Part shown: in pieces, positions 49,509 through 56,524 of the stretch
Layout: the number at the start of each line of letters is the position of its first letter
How positions within the stretch are numbered: the stretch's first letter is position 1
Source: Pelotomaculum sp. UBA3102
GTDB taxonomy: Bacteria; Bacillota; Desulfotomaculia; Desulfotomaculales; Pelotomaculaceae
Length of the DNA stretch: 56,524 nucleotides
NCBI GenBank assembly: GCA_002365865.1
Contig: DFAQ01000058.1
Span: 1 to 56,524 of the forward strand
Direction: 5' to 3'
Notes under the pieces: model-generated
The model's database searches: none
What the model saw: only the letters and a program-made list of their open reading frames with translations
What the model was told of the DNA's origin: nothing
Made by a program: the position numbers and the translations under genes

Positions 49509-50337
49509 AGACAAGGTAACTACTGCCGCTATCAGGCGGATGAAAGCGGAGGGTAAGCCCGTTACCATGCTGACCGCCTATGACTATTCCCTGGCCAAAA
49601 TAGTAGACGAAGCGGGTATCGACATGATCCTGGTGGGGGATTCGCTGGCCAATGTTATGCTTGGTTACGACTCCACGCTCCCTGTAACCATGGACGATAT
49701 GATTCACCACGTCAAGGCTGTCTGCCGCGGGGCCGGCTGCGCCATGGTTGTAGCCGACCTGCCCTTTCTCTCCTACCAGGTTTCGGTCGCGGAGGCTGTA
49801 CGTAATGCCGGACGTTTTTTGAAAGAAACGGACGCTCAGGCGGTTAAGCTCGAAGGCGGCCGGGAAATAGCCGGTGCCGTGCGTAAAATTGTGGACGCCG
49901 GAATCCCCGTAGTGGGGCACCTGGGACTTACGCCCCAGTCCATCCACCAGTTGGGTGCCTTCAAGGTGCAGGGTAAGGATGAGCAGGCGGCCCAAAAACT
50001 TATTGACGATGCCAGGGCGCTGGAAGAGGCCGGGGTTTTCGCGGTTGTTTTGGAGTGTGTTCCCACACTCCTGGCAAAAAAGGTAACGGAAGTGCTGCAG
50101 GTGGCTACCATAGGTATCGGCGCCGGCCCTTACTGTGACGGGCAGGTGCTGGTTATCCACGATATGCTCGGCCTGTACCCCCGTACTTCCCCGAAATTTG
50201 TCAAGAAGTACGTCCATTTGCATGCCGACATTGCTGCCGCTTTGAAACAGTATAAGAAAGAAGTCGAGGAGCGCTCCTTCCCCGGACCCGAACACAGCTT
50301 CAGCATGTCCGAAGAAGTACTGGCTAAAGTATATTAA
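49501..50337 (+). CDS. panB: 3-methyl-2-oxobutanoate hydroxymethyltransferase
   Basis: PanB makes ketopantoate from 2-oxoisovalerate and 5,10-methylene-THF. The 278-residue protein has KVTTAAIRRMKAEGKPVTML, MLTAYDYSLAKIVDEAG, the metal site VGDSLANVMLGYDSTLPVT and GHLGLTPQSIHQLGAFKVQG, a family signature. GAGGAGGT lies 9 bases before ATG 49501. Its one-carbon donor ties this operon to the folate cluster nearby. Confidence 0.98.
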   Translation: MSKDKVTTAAIRRMKAEGKPVTMLTAYDYSLAKIVDEAGIDMILVGDSLANVMLGYDSTLPVTMDDMIHHVKAVCRGAGCAMVVADLPFLSYQVSVAEAVRNAGRFLKETDAQAVKLEGGREIAGAVRKIVDAGIPVVGHLGLTPQSIHQLGAFKVQGKDEQAAQKLIDDARALEEAGVFAVVLECVPTLLAKKVTEVLQVATIGIGAGPYCDGQVLVIHDMLGLYPRTSPKFVKKYVHLHADIAAALKQYKKEVEERSFPGPEHSFSMSEEVLAKVY

Positions 50338-50397
50338 CCGGCCGGACATGCCTTCAAAGGAGCACATTGCTTAAATTTCAGCACTTGGAGGTTATCA

Positions 50398-51239
50398 TGC
50401 AGGTTTTTCACACGATTCCGGAAATGCGTAATTTTGTCCGGCAGGCCAGGGCCGGGGGGCGTTCTGTCGGTTTGGTGCCGACCATGGGCTACCTGCACGA
50501 GGGCCACCTGGAACTGATGCGGCAAGCCGGGAAACACTGCGATGTTGTGGTGGTCAGTATTTTTGTTAACCCGGTCCAGTTCGGCCCCAATGAGGATTTT
50601 GCCAGCTATCCCAGGGATCTGGAACGGGATGTCCGCATGTCCGAAAAAGCCGGGGTGGATGCTATATTCAACCCTTCCATACAGGAAATGTATCCGGCGG
50701 GTTTTTGCACTCAGGTTGAAGTGGGGCGGATTACGGAAAAGCTGTGCGGGCTTTCCCGTCCCGGCCACTTCAGGGGCGTAGCCACAGTGGTGACCAAGCT
50801 TTTCAATATAGTAAAGCCGGACCGCGCTTTTTTCGGGCAGAAAGACGCCCAGCAGGCACTGGTGATTGAAAGGATGGCCGCTGACCTGGACCTCGACCTT
50901 GAGGTGGTGACGCTGCCCACCGTGCGGGAGGTTGACGGGCTGGCCATGAGTTCCCGCAACCGGTACCTCGAACCCGAAGAGCGCCGGGCGGCGCTTATTC
51001 TATATAAAAGTTTGCAGCAAGCAAGGGAGCTTTACCGGGCGGGGGAGCGTGACGCGTCCAGGCTGCGCCGGCTGGTTGCCGCCATGATTGCAACCGAGCC
51101 CCTGGCCGGCATTGATTATGTTGAAATATACAGCTATCCGGAACTGGAGGAGGTGGCAGAAATACAAGGTCCGGTGCTATTGGCCCTGGCCGTTAAAATA
51201 GGAAGGGCCAGGTTGATAGATAATATTATTTTGGAATGA
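50398..51239 (+). CDS. panC: Pantothenate synthetase
   Basis: PanC condenses pantoate with beta-alanine using ATP. The 280-residue protein has the nucleotidyltransferase-type motif PTMGYLHEGHLELMRQA with HxGH, SIFVNPVQFGPNEDFASYPR, RPGHFRGVATVVTKLFNIV and AFFGQKDAQQ. The late motif reads MSSRNRYLEPEERRAA. TTGGAGGTTATC precedes ATG 50398; the frame is open to 50367. Confidence 0.98.
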
Positions 51240-51276
51240 TCGATTCAGTATTATCAAGGCAATGGAGGTATGGGTT

Positions 51277-51690
51277 TTGTATTTAACCATGTTGAAATCT
51301 AAGATTCACCGGGCCGTTGTAACCGGTGCCGATTTGAATTATATGGGCAGTATTACCATAGACGAGGCGCTGTTGGAAGCCGCTGACATACTGCCTAACG
51401 AAAAGGTGCAGGTGGTCAATAACAACAACGGTTGCCGTTTTGAAACCTATGTGATTAAAGGACCCCGTGAATCAGGGGTGGTTTGTCTGAACGGTGCGGC
51501 TGCCCGCCTGGTCCAGCCGGGTGACCTGGTGATCATCATTTCATACGCCCTCATGGAGCAAAGAGAGGCAAGCAGTTATAAACCGGCCGTGGTAATGGTC
51601 GACGGTAGGAATAAGATTACGGACGTGAAACAGGGTGAAACCTTTGACGGCGTTGAACCCGGTCTTGACAGTATAAAGGAAGGTAGGTAG
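51277..51690 (+). CDS. panD: Aspartate 1-decarboxylase
   Basis: PanD makes beta-alanine from aspartate with a pyruvoyl cofactor formed by self-cleavage. From TTG 51277 (GGAGG 8 bases upstream) the product is 137 residues and begins MYLTMLKSKIHRAVVTGADL. The cleavage site Gly24-Ser25 (NYMGSITID) then has the same numbering as in E. coli, which supports this start. RFETYVIKGPRESGVVCLNG and PGDLVIIISYA follow. The ATG at 51262 would add five residues. Confidence 0.97.
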   Translation: MYLTMLKSKIHRAVVTGADLNYMGSITIDEALLEAADILPNEKVQVVNNNNGCRFETYVIKGPRESGVVCLNGAAARLVQPGDLVIIISYALMEQREASSYKPAVVMVDGRNKITDVKQGETFDGVEPGLDSIKEGR

Positions 51691-51727
51691 AATTATATAA
51701 AAGATTTTAAGCTTGACTAAACTTTCT

Positions 51728-51755
51728 TTGTTTTTTCGCCGTAGTTAGTTATAAT
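51728..51755 (+). promoter_or_regulatory. Probable sigma-A promoter of the nadAB genes
   Basis: TTGTTT at 51728-51733 and a perfect TATAAT at 51750-51755 are spaced by 16 bases. A direct repeat at 51761-51790 lies at the likely transcription start. Confidence 0.6.
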
Positions 51756-51760
51756 ATATT

Positions 51761-51790
51761 ACAGTCCAAATTTTATACAGACCAAATTTT
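51761..51790 (+). repeat. Direct repeat at the nad transcription start, possible operator
   Basis: ACAGTCCAAATTTT (51761-51774) and ACAGACCAAATTTT (51777-51790) differ at one base and are 16 bases apart start to start, close to one and a half helical turns. They lie directly after the -10 box. Confidence 0.6.
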
Positions 51791-51833
51791 TTTTGTAAAT
51801 TATGCAATCATTTTAGAAAGGATTGAAAGCTTA

Positions 51834-52754
51834 GTGTCAGGGCAAGAACCGGTGCAAAAGCTGTCGGAGGAAATAACCAGGCTGAAAAAAGAACGCAATG
51901 CGATAATTTTAGCCCACGTATACCAAAGCCCCGAGGTGCAGAATGTGGCGGATTATGTCGGCGATTCTCTCGGCCTGTCACAGCAGGCCGCCAGTACCGG
52001 CGCCGATGTGATCGTTTTTTGCGGAGTTCATTTTATGGCCGAGAGCGCGTCTATTCTATGTCCGGATAAAGTTGTGCTCCTGCCGGAGAAAAGTGCGGGA
52101 TGCCCAATGGCGGACATGGTTACTGCAGAAGAACTGAGGCAGAAAAAGCAGGAGTTGCCCGGATCTGTAGTAGTATGCTATGTAAACACTTCCGCTGAAG
52201 TCAAGGCGGAAAGTGATATCGCCTGCACCTCGGCCAATGCGGTGGAAGTCGTGTCCTCTTTACCGGAAGACAAAACGGTGTTGTTCGTGCCGGATAAAAA
52301 TCTGGGAAACTATATTTTTTCCAGGACCGGAAGAGAAATGCTCATGTGGGAAGGATATTGTCCCGCCCATGACAGTTTGACCCGCGCGGACGTATTAAAA
52401 GCAAAGGCAAAGCACCCGGGGGCCCCGGTTCTGGTTCACCCCGAATGCCGGCCTGAAGTAGTAAAGCTGGCCGACCTGGTAACCAGCACCAGCGGGATGA
52501 TCCGTTTTGTCAGGGATAATAAAGCCCGTGAATTTATCGTTTGTACCGAGGCCGGCATACTTTATCCGTTGCAGAAACAGTGTCCCGACAAGAGATTTTA
52601 CCTGGCGTCCGATTCGCTGTTTTGTTACGATATGAAGGTGACTACCTTGGAAAAAGTGCACCGGGCGCTGGTAAGCCTTGAGCCGCGGGTCAAGGTGCCG
52701 GAAGAAATCAGGGAACGGGCCTTTCACTGCCTGGAGAGAATGCTGGATATATAA
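51834..52754 (+). CDS. nadA: Quinolinate synthase A
   Basis: NadA condenses iminoaspartate with dihydroxyacetone phosphate to quinolinate, using a 4Fe-4S cluster. The 306-residue protein begins with AIILAHVYQSPEVQNVADYV and has CGVHFMAESA. Cluster ligands by family spacing are Cys90 (AGCPMADM), Cys176 (GYCPAHD) and Cys264 (LFCYDMK). It starts at GTG 51834 after AAAGGATTG. It feeds NadC, which lies beyond nadB. Confidence 0.97.
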   Translation: MSGQEPVQKLSEEITRLKKERNAIILAHVYQSPEVQNVADYVGDSLGLSQQAASTGADVIVFCGVHFMAESASILCPDKVVLLPEKSAGCPMADMVTAEELRQKKQELPGSVVVCYVNTSAEVKAESDIACTSANAVEVVSSLPEDKTVLFVPDKNLGNYIFSRTGREMLMWEGYCPAHDSLTRADVLKAKAKHPGAPVLVHPECRPEVVKLADLVTSTSGMIRFVRDNKAREFIVCTEAGILYPLQKQCPDKRFYLASDSLFCYDMKVTTLEKVHRALVSLEPRVKVPEEIRERAFHCLERMLDI

Positions 52755-52924
52755 AAGCAGAAAGCCGGAAGCCATAAAAATTGTAAGTCGGTTGCAAAAT
52801 AAGTTTTACGGTTATTAAGCAAGGTTTGTGAAACCGGTGCCGGAACAACTTGGGTTAGGATAGGTTTTAAGGGTAATTGAATTGTTTCGATGATGGTTAC
52901 CGGCGATTGAATGGAGGGTGCCCT

Positions 52925-54508
52925 TTGCCCGGAAAATACATGTTGAATTTTGACACCTCGGAACTTCCCCAGGAAGAAGACGAGTATATTATACTTGGAA
53001 GCGGGATTGCCGGGTTATATACTTCACTGGCGGCTTCTTGCGCCGGCAGTTCTGTAACCGTCCTGACCAAGCACGCTATGATGGATACCAGTACCGACAA
53101 GGCACAGGGAGGTATAGCGGCGGCACTGGGGGACAATGATTCTCCCGCCCTGCACCAGGAAGACACCCTGGTCGCGGGAGTAGGTCTGTGCGATTCAGAA
53201 GCAGTGGTGACCCTGGTTAGTGAGGGTCCCGACCGGGTCAGGGAGTTGATTGAGCTCGGCGCTATTTTTGATTGTGACAGCAACGGTTTGGCCCTTACCA
53301 GGGAGGGGGCGCACAGCCAGCGGCGCATCCTGCATGCCAGCGGCGATGCCACCGGAGCAGAGATTCAGCGGGTGCTTACCCATCACGTTAAGGAAAACGA
53401 AAAAATCAGAGTACTGGAGAACCATTACGTGGTGGACCTCCTGGTGCGGGAAAATACTTGTTACGGGGTACTGGCATATGACCAGGAAGCAAAAATACTG
53501 AAAGTTTTTCGCGGCAAGGTGATAGTACTGGCTACCGGTGGACTGGGTCGTCTTTTTGAACATAACACAAATCCGGAGATTGCCACCGGAGATGGTATTG
53601 CCATAGCCTTTAGAGCCGGGGCCGAAGTGATGGATATGGAATTTATTCAGTTCCACCCCACGGTGCTGAATATTACGGGAGCCCCGCGTTTTTTAATTTC
53701 TGAAGCAGTGCGCGGAGAGGGGGCTTATCTGCGCAACAGCAAGGGATGCCGCTTTATGACCGGCTACCATGCCCAGGCCGAACTGGCGCCCAGGGATGTG
53801 GTAGTAAGGGCGATCTTAAAAGAGATGGCTCTTACCGGATCAAACAAAGTTTATCTTGATTTGACCCACCTGGACCCGGAAGTGATCAAGTTGCGGTTCC
53901 CCAATATAACCAAAACCTGTTTGGATTACAATCTGGATATTACTGTAGACTGTATACCGGTTGCTCCCGCGGCACATTATATGATGGGCGGGGTTAAGAC
54001 CAACCTGTTGGGGGAAACCAGCATCAGGAGGCTTTATGCCTGCGGCGAGGTTGCCTGTCCCGGAGTTCACGGTGCCAACCGGCTGGCCAGCAATTCCCTG
54101 CTGGACGGACTGGTTTTCGGTGGCCGCATTGTCAATGAAACCAAGCATATTTTGCAGGATTACCGTCCCCAATACCGGGAATTTGCCTGTGACCGGCTAC
54201 TGGAACCGGTAGATATAGATTTTGCCGCCGTACGTGCTGAATTAGAAGTACTGATGGGGCAAAAGGTCGGTCCTGTCCGCAGCGGTACCGGATTGAAGGA
54301 AGCCCTGGATTTCTTCGACTATTGGAGTTGCCTGTACCGGCACGAGGTAGAGAATACCGGCCAGATGGAAGTAAAAAATATGCTTTTGGTGGGGGAACTT
54401 GTGGCCGAAGCGGCTCTCGCCAGGCGGGAAAGCCGGGGCGGGCACTGCCGGGTGGATTATCCCGACACCCTCAAACGATGGCAAAAGCATATAATTTTCA
54501 GGCGGTAA
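52925..54508 (+). CDS. nadB: L-aspartate oxidase
   Basis: NadB is a flavoprotein that oxidises aspartate to iminoaspartate for NadA. The FAD-binding motif is LGSGIAGLYTSLAAS. The TDKAQGGIAAALG, REGAHSQRRILHASGDATG and HPTVLN segments fit the succinate dehydrogenase/aspartate oxidase family, as does the capping GVHGANRLASNSLLDGLVFG. TTG 52925 has GGAGGG 8 bases upstream and gives 527 residues; the frame is open to 52877. About 170 bases separate it from nadA. In them I see no clear promoter or RNA element. Confidence 0.97.
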   Translation: MPGKYMLNFDTSELPQEEDEYIILGSGIAGLYTSLAASCAGSSVTVLTKHAMMDTSTDKAQGGIAAALGDNDSPALHQEDTLVAGVGLCDSEAVVTLVSEGPDRVRELIELGAIFDCDSNGLALTREGAHSQRRILHASGDATGAEIQRVLTHHVKENEKIRVLENHYVVDLLVRENTCYGVLAYDQEAKILKVFRGKVIVLATGGLGRLFEHNTNPEIATGDGIAIAFRAGAEVMDMEFIQFHPTVLNITGAPRFLISEAVRGEGAYLRNSKGCRFMTGYHAQAELAPRDVVVRAILKEMALTGSNKVYLDLTHLDPEVIKLRFPNITKTCLDYNLDITVDCIPVAPAAHYMMGGVKTNLLGETSIRRLYACGEVACPGVHGANRLASNSLLDGLVFGGRIVNETKHILQDYRPQYREFACDRLLEPVDIDFAAVRAELEVLMGQKVGPVRSGTGLKEALDFFDYWSCLYRHEVENTGQMEVKNMLLVGELVAEAALARRESRGGHCRVDYPDTLKRWQKHIIFRR

Positions 54509-54513
54509 AGATA

Positions 54514-54540
54514 AATGAGGACGGGATGCCCGTCCTCATT
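54514..54540. terminator. Terminator hairpin between nadB and the DUF2007 gene
   Basis: AATGAGGACGGG and CCCGTCCTCATT form a perfect 12-bp stem with an ATG loop. There is no T run on either side beyond the stem, but its place between convergent genes supports termination. Confidence 0.7.
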
Positions 54541-54556
54541 CAGCATCAGGGAAACT

Positions 54557-54763
54557 TTACCGGCGCAATATTTTTCTGGCTCTTTCCAGTTCCGGCTGTT
54601 GCACCGCCAACCTTACCCCCCCGATTATAAAGGGTGTGTATGCCGCTGCGTGTTCGTCGAATATCCAGGTCTTGATGCCCGCGCTTTCCAATAACCCCTT
54701 AATGATATACGCTTCATTAAGGTCCAGATAACAGCCGACTGTAACTAACTTGTCCAAGAGCAT
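54557..54763 (-). CDS. DUF2007-family protein
   Basis: A 68-residue protein of the DUF2007 (putative signal-transducing, GlnB-fold) family. It shows NEAYIIKGLLESAGIKTWIF, then GGVRLAVQQPELERARKIL, the usual family ending. The function is unknown. It may be a small ligand-binding or protease-adaptor domain. GGGAG lies about 4 bases before the ATG. It is convergent with nadB and divergent from nadC. Confidence 0.85.
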   Translation of the reverse strand: MLLDKLVTVGCYLDLNEAYIIKGLLESAGIKTWIFDEHAAAYTPFIIGGVRLAVQQPELERARKILRR

Positions 54764-54844
54764 TCACTCCCTGTTACCGCTTAGAAGTATTATATCAAGA
54801 TCCTTAAGCTTAATGATCCACTACAGCGTAAATTAAAGGTTAGC

Positions 54845-54929
54845 GGAGCCATGGGGACGGTTCGAGCGTCCCCGAAGCGTAGCAAAGGGCCGAAGGGAAG
54901 ACGATGGAACCGTCCCCGTGGCGTAGCGG
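54845..54929 (+). repeat. 85-bp dispersed repeat, copy 2
   Basis: The copy matches bases 1-85 with two differences (AGCAAAG for AGCGAAG, and GCGTAGCGG for GCGAAGCGG). The inverted arms GGGGACGGTTC and GAACCGTCCCC are intact. A further TCCCCGTG follows, like a partial repeat of its own end. It lies in the divergent region between the DUF2007 gene and nadC. Confidence 0.9.
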
Positions 54930-54974
54930 TCCCCGTGTAAATTTATAAATTTTAAAGTGCAAAGGAATGATATT

Positions 54975-55829
54975 GTGGACATCAACCCTTTGGAACTGCA
55001 AAAATTAGTTGAAGTTGGTCTGAACGAAGACCTGGGTTCCGGAGACCTGACTGCCAACGGCATTGTACCGCCGGATGATGTCTCGACCGGGTATATTGTA
55101 GCCCGGGAAGCCGGCGTGGTGGCGGGACTGCCTTTAGCGCAGGCGGTGTTCCGGCGCCTGGACCCAGCCGTTGCATTTCGGGCCGGGTTACGGGACGGTG
55201 GAAAAACAGAGCCGGGCCGGGTGCTGGCTGAGATCAAGGGGAACACGCGGGCCATTCTCACCGGCGAGAGGCTGGCCTTGAATTTTCTCCAGCGTCTGTC
55301 GGGAATTGCTTCCGCAACGGCGAAACTGGTTGAGCTGGTAAACGGGGAAAAAGCACGCATCGTAGACACCAGGAAGACGACACCGGGGTTGAGGGTGCTT
55401 GAAAAATACGCGGTGCGGGCCGGTGGCGGCGGTAATCACCGGTTTGGCCTGTATGACGCGGTGATGATCAAAGACAACCACATTAAGATAGCCGGAGGAA
55501 TAAAGGCCGCGGTAGAGAAGGTAAGGCAGGGTTGCCCCCATACGGTTAAGATAGAAGTGGAAGTGGAGGATTTGGACGGGGTTAAAGAGGCCCTGGCCGC
55601 CCGGGCCGACATTATTATGCTGGACAACATGAAGCCGGCGGATATGCGCGAGGCCGTGGCACTCGTGGCCGGCCGTGCCCTGGTGGAGGCATCCGGGGGC
55701 ATCAACGAAAGGAACATTCGCGCCGTGGCGGCGGCCGGGGTCGACCTGATTTCAGTGGGGGCGCTGACCCATTCGGTAAAATCCCTCGACATCAGCCTGG
55801 ATATAAAAGAACTCAAACTTAAACGGTAA
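54975..55829 (+). CDS. nadC: Nicotinate-nucleotide pyrophosphorylase (carboxylating)
   Basis: NadC converts quinolinate and PRPP to nicotinate mononucleotide. From GTG 54975 the protein is 284 residues. It has NEDLGSGDLTANGIV, GERLALNFLQRLSGIAS, the DTRKTTPGLRVLEKYAVRAGG signature (quoted as TRKTTPGLRVLEKYAVRAGG), KDNHIKIAGG, and EVEVEDLDGVKEAL. AAAGGA lies 8 bases before this GTG; the frame extends to GTG 54957. It is separated from nadB by the DUF2007 gene and the dispersed repeat. Confidence 0.97.
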   Translation: MDINPLELQKLVEVGLNEDLGSGDLTANGIVPPDDVSTGYIVAREAGVVAGLPLAQAVFRRLDPAVAFRAGLRDGGKTEPGRVLAEIKGNTRAILTGERLALNFLQRLSGIASATAKLVELVNGEKARIVDTRKTTPGLRVLEKYAVRAGGGGNHRFGLYDAVMIKDNHIKIAGGIKAAVEKVRQGCPHTVKIEVEVEDLDGVKEALAARADIIMLDNMKPADMREAVALVAGRALVEASGGINERNIRAVAAAGVDLISVGALTHSVKSLDISLDIKELKLKR

Positions 55830-55864
55830 AAGGTCCTTTTAGTTAATCAAATCTAAATTTTAGG

Positions 55865-55893
55865 TTGACATATTAAACGGCCGGTAATAGAAT
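55865..55893 (+). promoter_or_regulatory. Sigma-A promoter of birA
   Basis: A perfect TTGACA at 55865-55870 and TAGAAT at 55888-55893 are spaced by 17 bases. Confidence 0.75.
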
Positions 55894-55931
55894 AAAACAA
55901 GATCAATGTGTTTTTGCGGTGAGGTGAAATT

Positions 55932-56524
55932 TTGAGACAGGCAATTCTACGGTTGCTTAAAAAAATGATGCCGGAATACGTGTCCGGGGAAGAAATTTGT
56001 AAAATTCTTAATGTAACCAGGACTGCTGTTTGGAAACACATCCAGGCCTTGCGGGAAGACGGGTATGAGATTGAGGCACGGCCCCGGGCCGGTTACGCGT
56101 TGACCGGTATACCGGACAGGCTTTTTCCTGAAGAAATCGGGGACGGGCTTGCCACGCAATTTATCGGCAGGAAGATTTTTTACTACGATCAGGTTGCTTC
56201 TACCAACGACCGGGCAAAAGAGCTGGCGCGCGCAGGTGCCGTTGAAGGGGCCCTGGTGTTGGCCGAGGAACAGACGGGCGGCAAGGGGCGGTTGGGGCGG
56301 TCGTGGTATGCTCCCAAATACAAGGGAATCTGTTTTTCTCTGATCCTTTACCCGCGGGTGAGTCCTTTTGGGGCCTCTCAGGTGACCATGATGGCTGCCG
56401 TTGCCCTGGCGGCGGCAATCAGGAGGGAGACGGGAGTTGCAGCGGGTATCAAGTGGCCTAACGACCTGCTGGTAGGCGGCAGGAAAATATGCGGCATCCT
56501 GACTGAATTGAGCGCGGAAATGGA
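55932..56524 (+). CDS. birA: Biotin operon repressor/biotin-protein ligase BirA (partial at window end)
   Basis: BirA attaches biotin to carboxylase carrier proteins and can repress biotin genes. The frame opens at TTG 55932 after GAGGTGAAAT and runs off the window, so only about 197 residues are visible of about 325. The N-terminal winged helix has SGEEICKILNVTRTAVWKHI, followed by ALREDGYEIEARPRAGYAL. The ligase domain has STNDRAKELA, the biotinyl-AMP loop GGKGRLGRSW and GIKWPNDLLVGGRKICGIL. With the HTH present it is probably a bifunctional repressor-ligase. Confidence 0.95.
   Translation, partial: MRQAILRLLKKMMPEYVSGEEICKILNVTRTAVWKHIQALREDGYEIEARPRAGYALTGIPDRLFPEEIGDGLATQFIGRKIFYYDQVASTNDRAKELARAGAVEGALVLAEEQTGGKGRLGRSWYAPKYKGICFSLILYPRVSPFGASQVTMMAAVALAAAIRRETGVAAGIKWPNDLLVGGRKICGILTELSAEM

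Noticed and set aside
52755..52924. Riboswitch between nadA and nadB
   Set aside because: The sequence shows some GC-rich blocks but no recognisable motif or terminator hairpin.
1..56524. tRNA, rRNA, CRISPR array, transposase, phage or toxin-antitoxin genes
   Set aside because: I looked through the intergenic regions and unassigned frames and found no cloverleaf-like sequence, regularly spaced repeats or recognisable proteins of these kinds. A tRNAscan or CRISPR search was not possible.

Overview
This window looks like chromosomal DNA of an anaerobic, endospore-forming Firmicute, most like the Desulfotomaculum/Pelotomaculum group (Peptococcaceae/Desulfotomaculales) of the Clostridia. The reasons are a Bacillus-like sporulation/housekeeping gene order, many TTG/GTG starts with strong GGAGG ribosome binding sites, a tungstate transporter, formate-tetrahydrofolate ligase, an ACT-fused malic enzyme and fairly high GC. 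The genus is inferred from content and was not tested by a search. No rRNA, tRNA, CRISPR array, transposase or phage gene was seen.

Layout. 1-8.2 kb: a dispersed 85-bp repeat, an L,D-transpeptidase, then ispE, a GntR regulator, a nucleotidyltransferase, a GNAT-like protein, spoVG, glmU, prs and an enoyl-CoA hydratase. 8.2-11.2 kb: a c-di-AMP (ydaO-type) riboswitch before a glutamate 2,3-aminomutase, a frameshifted DUF5698 remnant and a PRC-barrel protein. 11.2-23.2 kb: the conserved block rplY-pth-(PrsW-like)-fin-mfd-prsA-spoVT-mazG-hup-rqcP-spoIID-yabP-yabQ. 23.2-30.6 kb: a segment lying between yabQ and divIC, with malic enzyme, a deacetylase, cotJABC, a Moco/Tuco-riboswitch-controlled tungstate operon with an extra small membrane protein gene, and spoIIR. 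30.6-39.5 kb: a small HTH gene, divIC, yabR, ppx, spoIIE, tilS, ftsH, ndk. 39.6-45.1 kb: fhs-folP-folB-folK, with a cysteine-pair module (PadR regulator, frameshifted permease, 55-residue double-CC protein) between folB and folK. 45.1-48.3 kb: a structured repeat region, a doubly damaged splB, a CCA-adding/poly(A) polymerase and an ATPase fragment. 48.3-56.5 kb: a pantothenate operon (panG-like, panB, panC, panD) behind an unexplained leader RNA, then nadA-nadB, a DUF2007 gene, the second copy of the 85-bp repeat, nadC, and birA cut off by the window end.

The backbone is collinear with the Bacillus subtilis spoVG-ftsH-folK region, and most genes serve sporulation, cell-envelope precursors, one-carbon/folate metabolism and cofactor (pantothenate, NAD, biotin) synthesis. 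The accessory parts hold the unusual material: two recognisable riboswitches plus one orphan leader, a tandem pair of intergenic repeats of which one carries a ~213-bp nested hairpin, and four degraded genes.
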